Position numbers and translations under genes: made by a program. Shown here one piece after another: positions 35,531-45,635 of a stretch of 64,000 bases of DNA (position 1 is its first letter; every line of letters begins with the position of its first letter). Below the pieces are notes generated by a model that worked only from the letters and a program-made list of their open reading frames with translations, was not told the DNA's origin and did no database searches. The stretch comes from Nostoc linckia FACHB-104. Lineage in GTDB: Bacteria > Cyanobacteriota > Cyanobacteriia > Cyanobacteriales > Nostocaceae. The stretch covers positions 1 through 64,000 of the forward strand of contig NZ_JACJQJ010000034.1 in the NCBI RefSeq assembly GCF_014696615.1, read 5' to 3'.

Positions 35531-38200
35531 ATGAAACAAGAGATAATCAAAGTCAATCAGAGCTTAGGTGAAAGTCCCAAATTTGGCCCGTTTACAGGCA
35601 GACAATTTGTAATTTTTGCGGGTGTATTCTGTGTAGTTTTTGGACTTTTGAGCCTACTTTTAGGATTAGATATTTTCTGGGGCTTAGGCTTGGCATTCTG
35701 GGCAAGTTTCTCCATCGCCTTACTCTCAGGAGATAAACCATATCTTTACTGGTCTAAAATTTACCCAATTATTCCTAGATGGACAAGAGGATATGCTACC
35801 TACACTCAGGCACAGCACAAGAAAAAAGTTGGAAAGCGAAAAGTCAAATTGACTCGCTCATCTCAACCCAAAACTCTCAATCCATTTGAAGATTGGTTGG
35901 ATTTAACTACAATAGTCAGACTCAAAAAAGATTCATACATTATTGGAGCCTATTTACTCAGTAAAAAACACTTAACTGAAAGCAGTAATACTCTGCAATT
36001 AATCTTTGGTTATTCCTGCACGGGAATTCATCCTTTATTCAACTCTGCACAAGAGATAGAAGCAGTAGCTAGAGCTTTTGAAAGTGGCTGTAAAGAAGTC
36101 CCATCTGGAGAAAAAATCACATTTAGATGGAGTTCTTTCTGTGATGATAGCGATAGTGCAGAATATTTGATGCAACGCTTGAATAATCCAGCTTCTCTAG
36201 AGTGCGAATTCCTAGACTGGGGAAGACTTGCCCGCACACAAAAGCTTACCAAAGAAAAAGCCAGAAAGAACATCAAACTCAACATTTACTGGTCATTTAC
36301 TATAGCTTCTGAGGCTTTAGAAACTTCAGACCCAGTAGATAAGTTTTTGGTGAAATTAGCTAATTTCTTACAACGCAGATTTACAGATTCTGGCGTGAAT
36401 CAATTAACTCTAAAAAGGTTAACGCAAATATTAACGAAAGCTCTAGAAGCCTCATTAAGATACCAGCAGATTCTTGCAGAGATGGGGTTAAATCCTCAGC
36501 CGAAAACAGATTTTGATTTATGGCAAGAGCTGTGTAAAAATATTGGAGCTAAAGAAGTTATCATTCCGCACACTTTGGTATTCGATGAGCAAGGTATTCG
36601 AGAAGAAATTGATGAAAAGGCTTGTTTTGATAAACCAATCGAAATCATTAATCAACCTCATCTAACTTCTATCATCCTCAACAATGGTGTGCCGTTTGCA
36701 GATAAGCGCTGGATTTGCTTACCAAATGGCGATGACAAGAAGTATGTCGGGGTGATGGTATTAACTCGCAAACCAGAAATCTTTGCTGACACCAAACATC
36801 AAATTCGTTTTTTGTGGGATTTATTTTCGCGCCACAACATTTTTGATGTGGAAATCATCACAGAATTCTCCCCGGCTGACCGAGGAATTACCCGTGCTGC
36901 CCAGCAAATGATTACCAAACGCTCTAGGGCGTTAGATTTAAATGTGCAGCAGAAAAAATCCATTGATGTTTCTGCTCAAATTAATGTAGAAAGGTCGGTA
37001 GAAGCACAACGACAACTGTATACAGGGGATGTGCCACTCAATTTAAGCTTGGTGGTGCTGGTTTATCGAGATACAGCAGAGGAAATAGATGATGCTTGCA
37101 GACTGATTTCTGGCTATATCTCCCAACCAACAGAACTGACCCGTGAAGTAGAATATGCTTGGTTAATCTGGTTGCAGACATTATTAATTAGGCTGGAACC
37201 AATTTTGATGCGTCCGTACAATCGGCGGCAAACTTTCTTTGCTAGTGAAATTCTGGGACTGACCAATATAGTGCAGAATAGTCCCGCAGATACTCAAGGA
37301 TTTGAGTTGATTGCAGATGAAGGAGATTCTCCAGTCAAAATTGACCTTTCAAAAACCAAAAATATCTTGATTCTGGGTACAACCGGCTCAGGTAAGTCTG
37401 TTTTAGTCTCATCCATCATTGCTGAGTGTCAAGCTCAGGATATGAGCGTTTTGATGATTGACCTGCCCAATGATGATGGCACAGGTACGTTTGGCGATTA
37501 CACACCCTATCACAACGGCTTTTATTTTGATATCTCCAAGGAGTCCAATAATTTGGTGCAACCTTTGGACTTATCAAAAATCCCTGTAGAGCAAAGGGAG
37601 GAACGAGCTAAGGCGCACAGGAATGATGTGAACTTGATTGTTTTGCAATTAGTCTTGGGTTCGCAAACTTTTGACGGCTTCTTGTCGCAAACAATCGAGT
37701 CTTTGATTCCCCTGGGGACAAAAGCTTTTTACGATGATCCTGATATTCAAAGACGCTTTGCACTTGCTAAGTCAGAGGGATTGGGTTCTGCGGCTTGGGA
37801 GAATACCCCGACTTTAGCAGATATGGAACATTTCTTTGACAAGCAGCATATCAGTCTAGGATATGAGGATGAGAATGTAGAGCGATCGCTTAATTATATC
37901 CGGCTGCGCTTTCAATATTGGAAAAATAGCAGTATCGGCAATGCCATCTGCCGTCCTTCAACTTTTGATACTGATGCCAAGTTAATTACCTTTGCGCTGA
38001 CGAATTTGCAATCTAGTAAGGATGCAGAGGTGTTTGGGATGTCTGCATATATCGCTGCATCTCGCCAATCGCTCTCAGCACCGAATAGCGCGTTCTTCAT
38101 GGATGAAAGCAGTGTGTTGTTGCGGTTTGCTGCTTTATCGCGGTTAGTAGGACGTAAATGTGCCACGGCGCGAAAATCCGGTTGTCGAGTTACTTGCTAG
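35531..38200 (+). CDS. VirB4-like T4SS ATPase, C-terminally truncated
   Basis: The 889-aa product starts with a VirB3-like pair of membrane helices (FVIFAGVFCVVFGLLSLLLG ... FWASFSIALLSG), followed by VirB4 ATPase regions. Walker A is ILGTTGSGKS near residue 615 and the Walker B region SAFFMDESSVLL near 855. VirB4 powers pilus assembly and DNA transfer at the inner membrane. The ATG at 35531 was preferred to a TTG 39 bases upstream. After TARKSGCRVT the protein stops. Family members normally continue for about 100 residues (TQ-type motif, arginine finger), so the gene appears truncated, and the next reading frame begins inside its last 41 bases. Confidence 0.75.
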   Translation: MKQEIIKVNQSLGESPKFGPFTGRQFVIFAGVFCVVFGLLSLLLGLDIFWGLGLAFWASFSIALLSGDKPYLYWSKIYPIIPRWTRGYATYTQAQHKKKVGKRKVKLTRSSQPKTLNPFEDWLDLTTIVRLKKDSYIIGAYLLSKKHLTESSNTLQLIFGYSCTGIHPLFNSAQEIEAVARAFESGCKEVPSGEKITFRWSSFCDDSDSAEYLMQRLNNPASLECEFLDWGRLARTQKLTKEKARKNIKLNIYWSFTIASEALETSDPVDKFLVKLANFLQRRFTDSGVNQLTLKRLTQILTKALEASLRYQQILAEMGLNPQPKTDFDLWQELCKNIGAKEVIIPHTLVFDEQGIREEIDEKACFDKPIEIINQPHLTSIILNNGVPFADKRWICLPNGDDKKYVGVMVLTRKPEIFADTKHQIRFLWDLFSRHNIFDVEIITEFSPADRGITRAAQQMITKRSRALDLNVQQKKSIDVSAQINVERSVEAQRQLYTGDVPLNLSLVVLVYRDTAEEIDDACRLISGYISQPTELTREVEYAWLIWLQTLLIRLEPILMRPYNRRQTFFASEILGLTNIVQNSPADTQGFELIADEGDSPVKIDLSKTKNILILGTTGSGKSVLVSSIIAECQAQDMSVLMIDLPNDDGTGTFGDYTPYHNGFYFDISKESNNLVQPLDLSKIPVEQREERAKAHRNDVNLIVLQLVLGSQTFDGFLSQTIESLIPLGTKAFYDDPDIQRRFALAKSEGLGSAAWENTPTLADMEHFFDKQHISLGYEDENVERSLNYIRLRFQYWKNSSIGNAICRPSTFDTDAKLITFALTNLQSSKDAEVFGMSAYIAASRQSLSAPNSAFFMDESSVLLRFAALSRLVGRKCATARKSGCRVTC

Positions 38201-38918
38201 TACTTCTTTAATGTTTCGCAATACCGCTATTAATTTAAATGATAAGGTGCTAAGTATTACGCGAAACGGTATTAGTTTAAGAGATGCGATTCGCACTACC
38301 AATATGGATCAGGCTTTTGCTCTTTCAGCCCAAGCACAAATGCAAGAGTGTGAAAAAAAGCCTACAAGTGGCAAGGATAATCAAGGAAACCCAATAAATC
38401 CGCGAGAGATTTGTCAAAAAGAGAAGGCGGATCAGGTGACAAAGCAAGCTCAAGACTATCGAAATAAATATGGATTACCTGCTTATTCAAATAGCTGGAA
38501 TCCATTAGATATTGCTGGTCAAACTATTAACTCAATGGTGCAAGCTTTATCATGGATTATCTTTAGCGGTTTACAAGCAGCGTTTCAATATGTTGTGCAA
38601 GTAGCATTTTTATTGAATGCTTATATTGCACCTATCTTTCTAGTACTTTCGCTTTTTCCTTTTGGCACTAAACCTATCTATGCTTGGGTTGCGGGATGGT
38701 TGGCACTTACTTTAGTACTGATGTCATATTCAATTATTTGCGGGATTGCTGCTAGTTCAATTGTGAATGCAGATAGTAATAATCCTTTGTTTTTACAGTT
38801 AATAGAAGCGATTTTATCTCCGATTTTAGCAATAGCAATAGGTGCTGGTGGAGGAATGGCTGTTTTCTCCGCTTTCTCTAGTAGTGGTAGGTTAATCTCA
38901 GGGAGGGTATTCAGATGA
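38160..38918 (+). CDS. VirB6/TrbL-like membrane protein, probably lacking its N-terminus
   Basis: The C-terminal half has four to five hydrophobic segments (MVQALSWIIFSGLQAAFQYV, LLNAYIAPIFLVLSLF, WVAGWLALTLVLMSYSIICG, IEAILSPILAIAIGAGGGM), as in the polytopic VirB6/TrbL channel components. The frame begins at GTG 38160 overlapping virB4; the first ATG is 38211. Neither has a good ribosome-binding site. As virB4 seems to lack its 3' end at the same place, a deletion probably joined the two genes and removed this one's 5' end. Confidence 0.6.
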   Translation: MPRRENPVVELLASTSLMFRNTAINLNDKVLSITRNGISLRDAIRTTNMDQAFALSAQAQMQECEKKPTSGKDNQGNPINPREICQKEKADQVTKQAQDYRNKYGLPAYSNSWNPLDIAGQTINSMVQALSWIIFSGLQAAFQYVVQVAFLLNAYIAPIFLVLSLFPFGTKPIYAWVAGWLALTLVLMSYSIICGIAASSIVNADSNNPLFLQLIEAILSPILAIAIGAGGGMAVFSAFSSSGRLISGRVFR

Positions 38919-39631
38919 GATTACTGGATAAGAAAGAGATTAATTTTACTCCTTTGGTATCTATAGGACAAACTGTTATTTTAATATTTTTATTTTTAAT
39001 TACTCTCGCTAATTCCAGTAGATTGGGAAAGATTTCTAATAGCAAGCCTACTTTAGTAGAACTGCAAGATGGAACTTCTATTAGAGCAGTTGCGATGGGA
39101 GAAAAAGACCGCACTGACCAAGCTATTATGGATTTTGTGGGGCGAACTATGATGAATTTGATGAGTTGGAATGCTCTTCCTAAATCATCAGACGAAAATA
39201 TTGACCCCAGGAATTTAAAAATTGACCCTGGTATCCAAATAGCTGATAAAAAAGTTACTACAAATACTTGGAATGCAGGATTTGCATTATCAGAAGATTT
39301 TCGGGCTAGTTTCTTACGAGAAATAGCTGCTTTAACGCCATCTGATGTATTTAATGGTGAGACACAATCAGCCCTAGTAGTGCGCTATCTTGCGCCTCCG
39401 CAAAAGTTATCTCCTGGGCAATGGCGTATAGATATGGTTGCCAATTTAGTGGTTTTTAAAGGTAAAGACCAGTCAGGTAAAGGAATTTCTTTTAATAAAA
39501 CTATTTTCGTGAGAGCAGTAGATACGCCACCTTTACCGAATAATCCTTCAACACAACAGTTAGCAGCTTATAACGCCAGAATTGCGGGAATGGAAATTTA
39601 TCGCATCCAAGATGTAGATTTGGGCAGGTGA
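38915..39631 (+). CDS. VirB8/TraE-like T4SS protein
   Basis: The start overlaps the previous stop (ATGA), indicating translational coupling. The 238-aa product has one N-terminal membrane helix (TVILIFLFLITLAN) and a periplasmic domain with TDQAIMDFVGRTMMNLMSWN and a beta-rich C-terminal part (QWRIDMVANLVVFKGKD), as in VirB8-type assembly factors. Between the VirB6-like and VirB10-like genes, the expected place. Confidence 0.6.
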   Translation: MRLLDKKEINFTPLVSIGQTVILIFLFLITLANSSRLGKISNSKPTLVELQDGTSIRAVAMGEKDRTDQAIMDFVGRTMMNLMSWNALPKSSDENIDPRNLKIDPGIQIADKKVTTNTWNAGFALSEDFRASFLREIAALTPSDVFNGETQSALVVRYLAPPQKLSPGQWRIDMVANLVVFKGKDQSGKGISFNKTIFVRAVDTPPLPNNPSTQQLAAYNARIAGMEIYRIQDVDLGR

Positions 39632-39635
39632 TGTT

Positions 39636-41162
39636 ATGTCGAGTCAGGTTATTGAAAATTCAAATTCTTCAGCTACTACCGAAACTAATAATCGTAGCCA
39701 AGAATTTGCTCAGATGAATGGTGCAGAGATTGAAAAAAAGTCATCATCGATAGAAGTAACGCTCTCTGAGGAACCAAAGGAACCAGAAGAAGTTGTCACA
39801 ACTCGCCCGATAGCGGGACATCCTTTGTTGAAAGGCTTGACAGTTTCTGGTGGAGTTTTGCTATTAGTTCTGATTTTTTGGGGGATGATTGGCACATTGA
39901 CAGGAGCTTTAAATGAGAAGGGCAATAATCAAACCCAACAGAGTGCAAAAACTAGCCAAGAGATGAAACAAGACAAGGAGGAGGAGGAGGACGGAAATCT
40001 CAAAACAGCTATGGCTATCACTACCCAAAAAGGTGAATTGCAATCTATTAGTAAAAAAGGTAATGGAGATGTATCACCTACGCCATCACCGACAACTACC
40101 CCGACAGCTACTGTTACTGTTAAGACTCAGCCAAGAATAACGCGATCGCCAACAACTTATCAAGCACCGCCACCACCTATTCCAGTTACCAGACCTAGTA
40201 CAAGCTATAAAGCTACTCCCCAACCTCCAGTTAGACAGCTTGCTTCTGTAACTACCCCTGCACCACAACCTAAACCCGTAAAATCTAACGTTGGCAATAC
40301 CAACCCATTACCAAAGGTTAAAACTACACCCAAAGACCCGATGCAGGAATGGTTAGCAGTGGCCAATATCGGCAATTATGCTTCTAGCGATTCTAGCAGT
40401 GGAGAATCAAACAATGAGGTGACAGATTTAAAAAATGCTGGCGTGGAAGGAGGTACAGGAGTTAGGACAGCCAATGTTTCTAGCAATCAAGAAATACCGC
40501 AATCACCACAGACTAACTATGATGGCAAGCGAGTATTGGTTGGAACTCGTGCAACAGGTGTAATGGAAACTCCCATTGCTTGGGTGGGTAGTGGCGTAAA
40601 TAATCAGCAGCAAGCACAGAATTGTTTGATTAAACTATCGGAACCTCTCAAAGCATTTGATGGTAAAGAAGTTTTACCCAAGGGGTCTTATATTGTTGCT
40701 ATCCTCAATCCTACTAACTCCGAAATAGCTCAGATGACAGCAGTTTCTGCACTCATTAACATTGATGGTCAGACACAAGAAAGACAACTGCCACCAAATT
40801 CTATTTTGATATTAGGTAAAAACGGTAATTTACTAAAGGCTGAATCTCGTAAAGGTGGCAGTAATTTAGGAAATTCTCTCATGGCATCTCTGCTAGGAGG
40901 TTTATCTAAGGCTGCTGAAATTCAAAATCGAGCTAATTCCGAGACAACAATTAGCTCATTAGGTACGACTACTACAACTACAAGTAATAGTGAGAAAGAT
41001 TTAGTAGCTGGTTTTGCCCAAGGAAGTATTAACGAGATTTTGGGGAGGATGAAAAACTCTAATGAGCAGCAATTACAAGGGCTACAGCAGCAACAACAAG
41101 TGTTTGTTATTGAAGCAGGTAAGCAAGTACAAGTTTTTGTGAATCAATCTATTTTGATATGA
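39636..41162 (+). CDS. VirB10/TrbI-like T4SS core protein
   Basis: The 508-aa product has a cytoplasmic N-tail, one membrane helix (LTVSGGVLLLVLIFWGMIG, about 68-86), a long Pro/Thr-rich periplasmic linker (TPSPTTTPTATVTV) and a C-terminal VirB10-like barrel domain (GTRATGVMETPIAW ... VLPKGSYIVAILNP) ending VFVNQSILI. VirB10 spans both membranes and couples ATP use to channel opening. Starts 4 bases after the VirB8-like gene. A poly-Gln stretch near the C-terminus is unusual. Confidence 0.7.
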   Translation: MSSQVIENSNSSATTETNNRSQEFAQMNGAEIEKKSSSIEVTLSEEPKEPEEVVTTRPIAGHPLLKGLTVSGGVLLLVLIFWGMIGTLTGALNEKGNNQTQQSAKTSQEMKQDKEEEEDGNLKTAMAITTQKGELQSISKKGNGDVSPTPSPTTTPTATVTVKTQPRITRSPTTYQAPPPPIPVTRPSTSYKATPQPPVRQLASVTTPAPQPKPVKSNVGNTNPLPKVKTTPKDPMQEWLAVANIGNYASSDSSSGESNNEVTDLKNAGVEGGTGVRTANVSSNQEIPQSPQTNYDGKRVLVGTRATGVMETPIAWVGSGVNNQQQAQNCLIKLSEPLKAFDGKEVLPKGSYIVAILNPTNSEIAQMTAVSALINIDGQTQERQLPPNSILILGKNGNLLKAESRKGGSNLGNSLMASLLGGLSKAAEIQNRANSETTISSLGTTTTTTSNSEKDLVAGFAQGSINEILGRMKNSNEQQLQGLQQQQQVFVIEAGKQVQVFVNQSILI

Positions 41163-41405
41163 AGTCGGAAGTTGGAGGTCGGAAGTCGGAAGTCGGAAAT
41201 CAGAATGAATTTGATTGTCAATTAATTTATTAAATACTCTCTTGTATTCTTAACAAACTTCTGGTGCTTCGGCTGCGCCGTTTTCATGCCCAAAGGGCTG
41301 TACGGCGGGTTAAAGTCAAGAGCTTTTATCAAGCCGCGAGTTTTGTGGCTCTTTCTAAATCCCCGTTACAAAACTGTACTTCCGACTTCCAACTTCCGAC
41401 TTCTT
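41162..41405. repeat. Inverted clusters of GTCGGAA heptamer repeats (STRR type)
   Basis: GAAGTCGGAAGT-type words repeat at 41162-41200. Their reverse complement (ACTTCCGACTTCC) repeats at 41379-41405, flanking about 180 bases with CG-rich hairpin words (GGCTGCGCC, GCCCAAAGGGC). The left cluster begins at the VirB10 stop codon. A cyanobacterial STRR insertion inside the operon could act as a weak terminator or processing site. Confidence 0.6.
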
Positions 41406-41436
41406 CGATATTTTTCATTAATCAATCTATTATGAT

Positions 41437-42258
41437 ATGAAACGTTTAAGTTTATTACTGATAACTACTTTATTTATCAGTGCTACACCTGGCATATCTT
41501 TAGCATTACCGCCAGCTAGAAATGTATATTCACAAGATGCCCAAGGTCACAACTCCAATGGAATTGATTTAAAAGTTTGGAGTGGTTACGGGCTAACTAT
41601 CAACTTTATCTCTACAGGTGAAACTATTAAGCAGGTTTGGCTAGGAGACCCTTCCCATTTTGCGCTTAGTTCTAATGGCAATTTATGTCAGCGTGGTGCA
41701 TCAAATAATGAAAATTGTGGGACTGGAGGGGCAACAGTTTTATTTTTAAGGCAGATTAAACCGATTGATTTTCCTTCTCTAACTTCTTCTGTTGATGGTA
41801 GTACTGTGATGACCGTGATTACTAATAGTTCTATCGGTCAAAAACAGTACCAATTTAAATTAATTCCAGCTAAAGGTAAGCCAGAGTACACAAGTCTCAT
41901 TATCAAACCTGATTCTGATAGACCAAGACCTCTTTTAGTTGAAAAACCAAACAACAGGAAATTAAACATTCCCACTAATACTGCAAATCGAAATTCGACT
42001 CCAGTAAATAGATTCTCCAACAATAATTCTCCAGTTTTAAATGCTTTATCCTTAAGAAATGATGCCAATTCTATTGCCGTTGGTTTAGCTGTTGCAGTTG
42101 GTAACGGCACAATTAAACCTAAGTCAGGAGAATGGCGGAAAGCACAAGATACTATTCGCTTACTGAGGAAAGGTAAACCGAGAGTAGAGGCTATCAGATT
42201 ATCAGGTATTCCCCAAAATCTATTTAATCAATTAATTCAATGGGGGCAAAGACGGTGA
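41437..42258 (+). CDS. VirB9-like exported T4SS protein
   Basis: The 273-aa product has a signal peptide ([20 protein letters not shown]) and a VirB9/TrbG-type N-domain ([20 protein letters not shown] ... [13 protein letters not shown]). VirB9 forms the outer ring of the core complex with VirB10. The C-terminal half is Asn-rich with a helical end and lacks a clear second VirB9 domain. Its last codons overlap the next gene. Confidence 0.6.
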   Translation: MKRLSLLLITTLFISATPGISLALPPARNVYSQDAQGHNSNGIDLKVWSGYGLTINFISTGETIKQVWLGDPSHFALSSNGNLCQRGASNNENCGTGGATVLFLRQIKPIDFPSLTSSVDGSTVMTVITNSSIGQKQYQFKLIPAKGKPEYTSLIIKPDSDRPRPLLVEKPNNRKLNIPTNTANRNSTPVNRFSNNNSPVLNALSLRNDANSIAVGLAVAVGNGTIKPKSGEWRKAQDTIRLLRKGKPRVEAIRLSGIPQNLFNQLIQWGQRR

Positions 42259-43454
42259 TTATAAATAAAGTTATTTTTTCAACAATTTCTGTTTCTTTAG
42301 TTGCTATTTCACTCTTAGAATTACCAAGTATAGCAATTGCAGAAATCCCAACAGTTACTCATACTTCCGGGAAATATCAACTCAAATCCCCGAATTGGAC
42401 AAAGATAAACTGGAGTAGCTTAAATCCAGTTCAGGAGCCTGGATACATCAATGTCTCAGCAGATATTGCTGCTAAATTAGGCTATAATCCTTCCCGTTCT
42501 TGGTCAGACGGACAGAATATTGATTCTGTGGTTATGTTGGGTGATGTAGATGAAGCTTTTGCACAAAGCCAATTTACTTTAAAACTGATAGATGACATAA
42601 CCACAAATCAGATTGACTCTTTAACATTACAAGATTTTGGGTTGATGAAGTGGCAGACTATCGGTTCATTAGCTCAAGCAATTCCCAAATTGAACAATAT
42701 TAATGTGAGCCAAATTAAACCTATTCAAGACTTACTTCAGAAGTCGGGTATTTCTCCCAATGGTACAATTTCACAAGTTTTATCTGACAACCCAAAAGCA
42801 AGTAATCTTTCACTCGGTAATTTAGATTTAAGTAAGTATCCATTAAGTTCAATTCCTCAATTAACAGAAACAAGAATTAGCAAATTTCTCAACTGGCAGC
42901 AAAGTTTTATTAATCAAGTTCCTGGGTTGAATAAAGTACCTTTTGATAAAATGCCCCAACCAATTAATTCTGGGTTGGATGTAGTTGGTATTGCTTCTGT
43001 GGTTTTAGGTAAATCTGAACGTGGGGATTCTAGGGCAAGAGAAAATTACTTTGTATCAGGTAAGGTAACTCGTTCTAATCAAACTGTTGCTGTTGCTTGT
43101 GGAGTGGGTCAAGAATGTCCTTACTTGGAATTGGGGGATGTTGCGGGGCAACAAGGCAACCTCTATGGTAAGCGTTGGGCTTCTGGTTCCTCACAAAAGG
43201 TAGATGGCGGTTTTGGCATATTGCAACGTGTTAATGGTGGTAAAGAGCCTACAGGGAGGCTGGTCTACGGTTCTGGTTTCAAAGTCGTCCTTACGGGTGT
43301 TAATGAGTCCACAGGTACAGCTAACTTTGGTCTATTTTTTCGTATCTGCGTTAATTTCTTGGCAGGTGGTAAATCTTGTACTCCTTACTTTATCGGCCCA
43401 GTTCCTTGGATGCCTGTTAAAGAGAATGATTTAATCATTCTAGGTAGGGGGTAA
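42240..43454 (+). CDS. Exported protein of the T4SS operon, unknown
   Basis: The 404-aa product has an N-terminal hydrophobic signal ([20 protein letters not shown], cleavage near AIA-EI) and a Ser/Asn-rich exported region. Its C-terminal domain contains [29 protein letters not shown] and IGPVPWMPV, with probable disulphide Cys pairs. The ATG at 42240 overlaps the VirB9-like gene by 19 bases; GTG 42255 is an alternative. It stands between VirB9-like and VirD4, so it is presumably a lineage-specific pilus or channel component. Confidence 0.6.
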   Translation: MGAKTVIINKVIFSTISVSLVAISLLELPSIAIAEIPTVTHTSGKYQLKSPNWTKINWSSLNPVQEPGYINVSADIAAKLGYNPSRSWSDGQNIDSVVMLGDVDEAFAQSQFTLKLIDDITTNQIDSLTLQDFGLMKWQTIGSLAQAIPKLNNINVSQIKPIQDLLQKSGISPNGTISQVLSDNPKASNLSLGNLDLSKYPLSSIPQLTETRISKFLNWQQSFINQVPGLNKVPFDKMPQPINSGLDVVGIASVVLGKSERGDSRARENYFVSGKVTRSNQTVAVACGVGQECPYLELGDVAGQQGNLYGKRWASGSSQKVDGGFGILQRVNGGKEPTGRLVYGSGFKVVLTGVNESTGTANFGLFFRICVNFLAGGKSCTPYFIGPVPWMPVKENDLIILGRG

Positions 43455-43456
43455 GA

Positions 43457-45223
43457 ATGACTGAAATATCCAAAACCACTCAACCAGTAGATAACCTTGT
43501 TCCTCAAAACTTTTACAATGCGTTCTTCTCCCCGATGGGTTTGGCATTACTTGTAGGTGTTGGGGCGCTAATGTTAGCGAAAGCAATGGAAGGACGCGGC
43601 GCATCTAACAAGTTAGCACGGGCGCGATGGGCGGGCGCTAGGGAGAAAACAGCAGCTCGTAAGTTGGCTTGCAAACAAATTACTGAGCGTAGACATAACA
43701 GAGTAGCTCTCTACATCGGTACGCCTGTGGGTACGAAATCTCAGGTTGTTGACAACAAACGCATTACCAATATTCCTGAAGATAAAAGCCGACTCTATCT
43801 GCCAGATGTGCAACGGGGAATTTTGGTTTGCGGCGGTGCTGGTTCAGGTAAAACCTTCTCGATGATTAATCCCCTGGTGCGTTCTGCTATCGACCAGGGA
43901 CTACCAATTATTCTCTATGACTTTAAATATGCTCACCAAGAATCGGCTACATCTGCTGCTAAAGGGCAAGCACCCAAATTAGCAGGATATGCAGCTATGC
44001 ATGGGTATGAGGTTTCTATCCTCGCCCCCGGCTTCCCGGAGTCCTGTGTAGCTAATCCCCTAGATTTTCTGCGGAGTGAAACTGATGCAGAGATGGCACG
44101 TCAATTAGCGATCGTTCTCAACCGCAATTTTAAATTATCTTCTGGAGGTGATGTCTCGGACGGTGGTTTCTTCGTTAATGCTGGAGATCAGTTGGCTCAA
44201 GCAATTTTCATGCTGGCTAGGGGTACTGATTTCCCGGATATTATGATGTGCCATGCCATTCTCAGTCTGCCTAAATTAATTGACCGTATTCAACAAGCTT
44301 CTTTGAATCCTTGGGTAAAAGTTGCTTTTGACCAATTTCTTTCTGTGGCTGGTTCTCCAGAAACCGCCGCTAGTATTGTCGGTACTACCAGCGGGTTATT
44401 TACTCGCTTTATGACCCCTTCTACTCTTTCTGGCTTCTGCGGTCAAACAAATATCCCCTTGGATTTGAAAGGGCGGAAGATGGTGGTTTTCGGCATGGAC
44501 AAGGAGAAGCGAGATGTGATTTCTCCTTTATTGGTGTCTATCCTGCACCTTTTATGTTCTCGCAATTTGGCTGGTAAACGCAAAGAACCATTGCTATTGG
44601 CACTAGATGAATTACCAACTTTATATCTACCAGCTTTGGTAGATTGGCTCAATCAAAATAGGGAGGATGGCTTAATTTGTTTACTAGGATTACAAAATTT
44701 ATCACAGCTTGAAAAGTCTTATTCTAGAGAAACTACCAACGCTATCTTTGGCGGTTGTGCTACGAAGGCTTTCTTTAATCCTCAAGATGATGTAGCGGCT
44801 GAACGTTTTAGTAATTTCTTAGGTGATGAACAAATTAAGCATAGAGAACGTTCGCGTAGTTCTGGTGGTAAAGGTGGTGCAAGTACCTCAATTTCTGAAC
44901 AAAATAGTACCCGCAATTTATTTGAAGTGAACCAATTTAATACTTTACCGGAAGGCAGAGCCGTAATTGTCAGTCCTGGGTTTCGCTCTGGTCAAAATGT
45001 AAGTATTCCGTTATTAGAGCAGATTCGGATTCCGCCATCTGATATGAATTTAGAGGCTAAAAGTATTGAGAAATGGTACGAACTCCAACAAAAATTTATT
45101 TCCCAATCTACTCTGCTTATACCATCTGCTCAAGAGCTAGAAAGGCGAAATTTAGCAGCAGAAAGATTATTACCTTTAGTTGAGAAGCAGGCAGAAGCAA
45201 ATCAGAAATTAAAAAATCTTTAG
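43457..45223 (+). CDS. VirD4/TraD-like type IV coupling protein
   Basis: The 588-aa product has one N-terminal membrane helix (MGLALLVGVGALMLA), then the coupling-protein ATPase: Walker A CGGAGSGKTFSM (126-133 core), Walker B PLLLALDELPTL and a following LLGLQNLSQLE motif with Gln. These hexameric pumps bring relaxosome DNA to the secretion channel. The start is 2 bases after the previous stop. The family's single extra-membrane anchor is shorter than usual (one helix seen). Confident assignment. Confidence 0.85.
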   Translation: MTEISKTTQPVDNLVPQNFYNAFFSPMGLALLVGVGALMLAKAMEGRGASNKLARARWAGAREKTAARKLACKQITERRHNRVALYIGTPVGTKSQVVDNKRITNIPEDKSRLYLPDVQRGILVCGGAGSGKTFSMINPLVRSAIDQGLPIILYDFKYAHQESATSAAKGQAPKLAGYAAMHGYEVSILAPGFPESCVANPLDFLRSETDAEMARQLAIVLNRNFKLSSGGDVSDGGFFVNAGDQLAQAIFMLARGTDFPDIMMCHAILSLPKLIDRIQQASLNPWVKVAFDQFLSVAGSPETAASIVGTTSGLFTRFMTPSTLSGFCGQTNIPLDLKGRKMVVFGMDKEKRDVISPLLVSILHLLCSRNLAGKRKEPLLLALDELPTLYLPALVDWLNQNREDGLICLLGLQNLSQLEKSYSRETTNAIFGGCATKAFFNPQDDVAAERFSNFLGDEQIKHRERSRSSGGKGGASTSISEQNSTRNLFEVNQFNTLPEGRAVIVSPGFRSGQNVSIPLLEQIRIPPSDMNLEAKSIEKWYELQQKFISQSTLLIPSAQELERRNLAAERLLPLVEKQAEANQKLKNL

Positions 45224-45230
45224 GAGGTCA

Positions 45231-45635
45231 TTGATGAATAATTTATCTGAATATGAATTGCAATTATTAAGCAAACTGCCGCTTGATATTGCAGCGTTGG
45301 TTAAGAATTACCGTACTGATATTATCAATGCGGCTGAATTTTGGGATGAGCCACCGTTGACAGTAAATCATGTTCCAGAATTTATTGAAATCTACTATGG
45401 CGATGCCGAAAGTCCTCACATCTTCATAGTAAATGGGGAACTCCAAGATTATAACGTTACTAATTTACCTGATAACACTAAATCAATCTCAGTCTTAATT
45501 GATGACCAATGGGCTTATGTCCAAATTGAGGGTCAAGTAATTCTCAACCGTTTAGGAGGTGTGATTTTACCTGATGTTTTAGTTAGCCCATCAAGCCTAA
45601 TCAATTCACTTGTAGGAGTAATAAATCATGGATGA
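45231..45635 (+). CDS. Hypothetical protein of T4SS operon, 134 aa
   Basis: Seven bases after the coupling-protein gene, with AGGAGG just upstream of the ATG at 45234. The product is acidic with a beta-rich C-terminal half (SISVLIDDQWAYVQIEGQV) and no signal or membrane helix. It overlaps the next gene by 8 bases. Function unknown; cytoplasmic and possibly a partner of VirD4 or of the coiled-coil protein that follows. Confidence 0.55.
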   Translation: MMNNLSEYELQLLSKLPLDIAALVKNYRTDIINAAEFWDEPPLTVNHVPEFIEIYYGDAESPHIFIVNGELQDYNVTNLPDNTKSISVLIDDQWAYVQIEGQVILNRLGGVILPDVLVSPSSLINSLVGVINHG

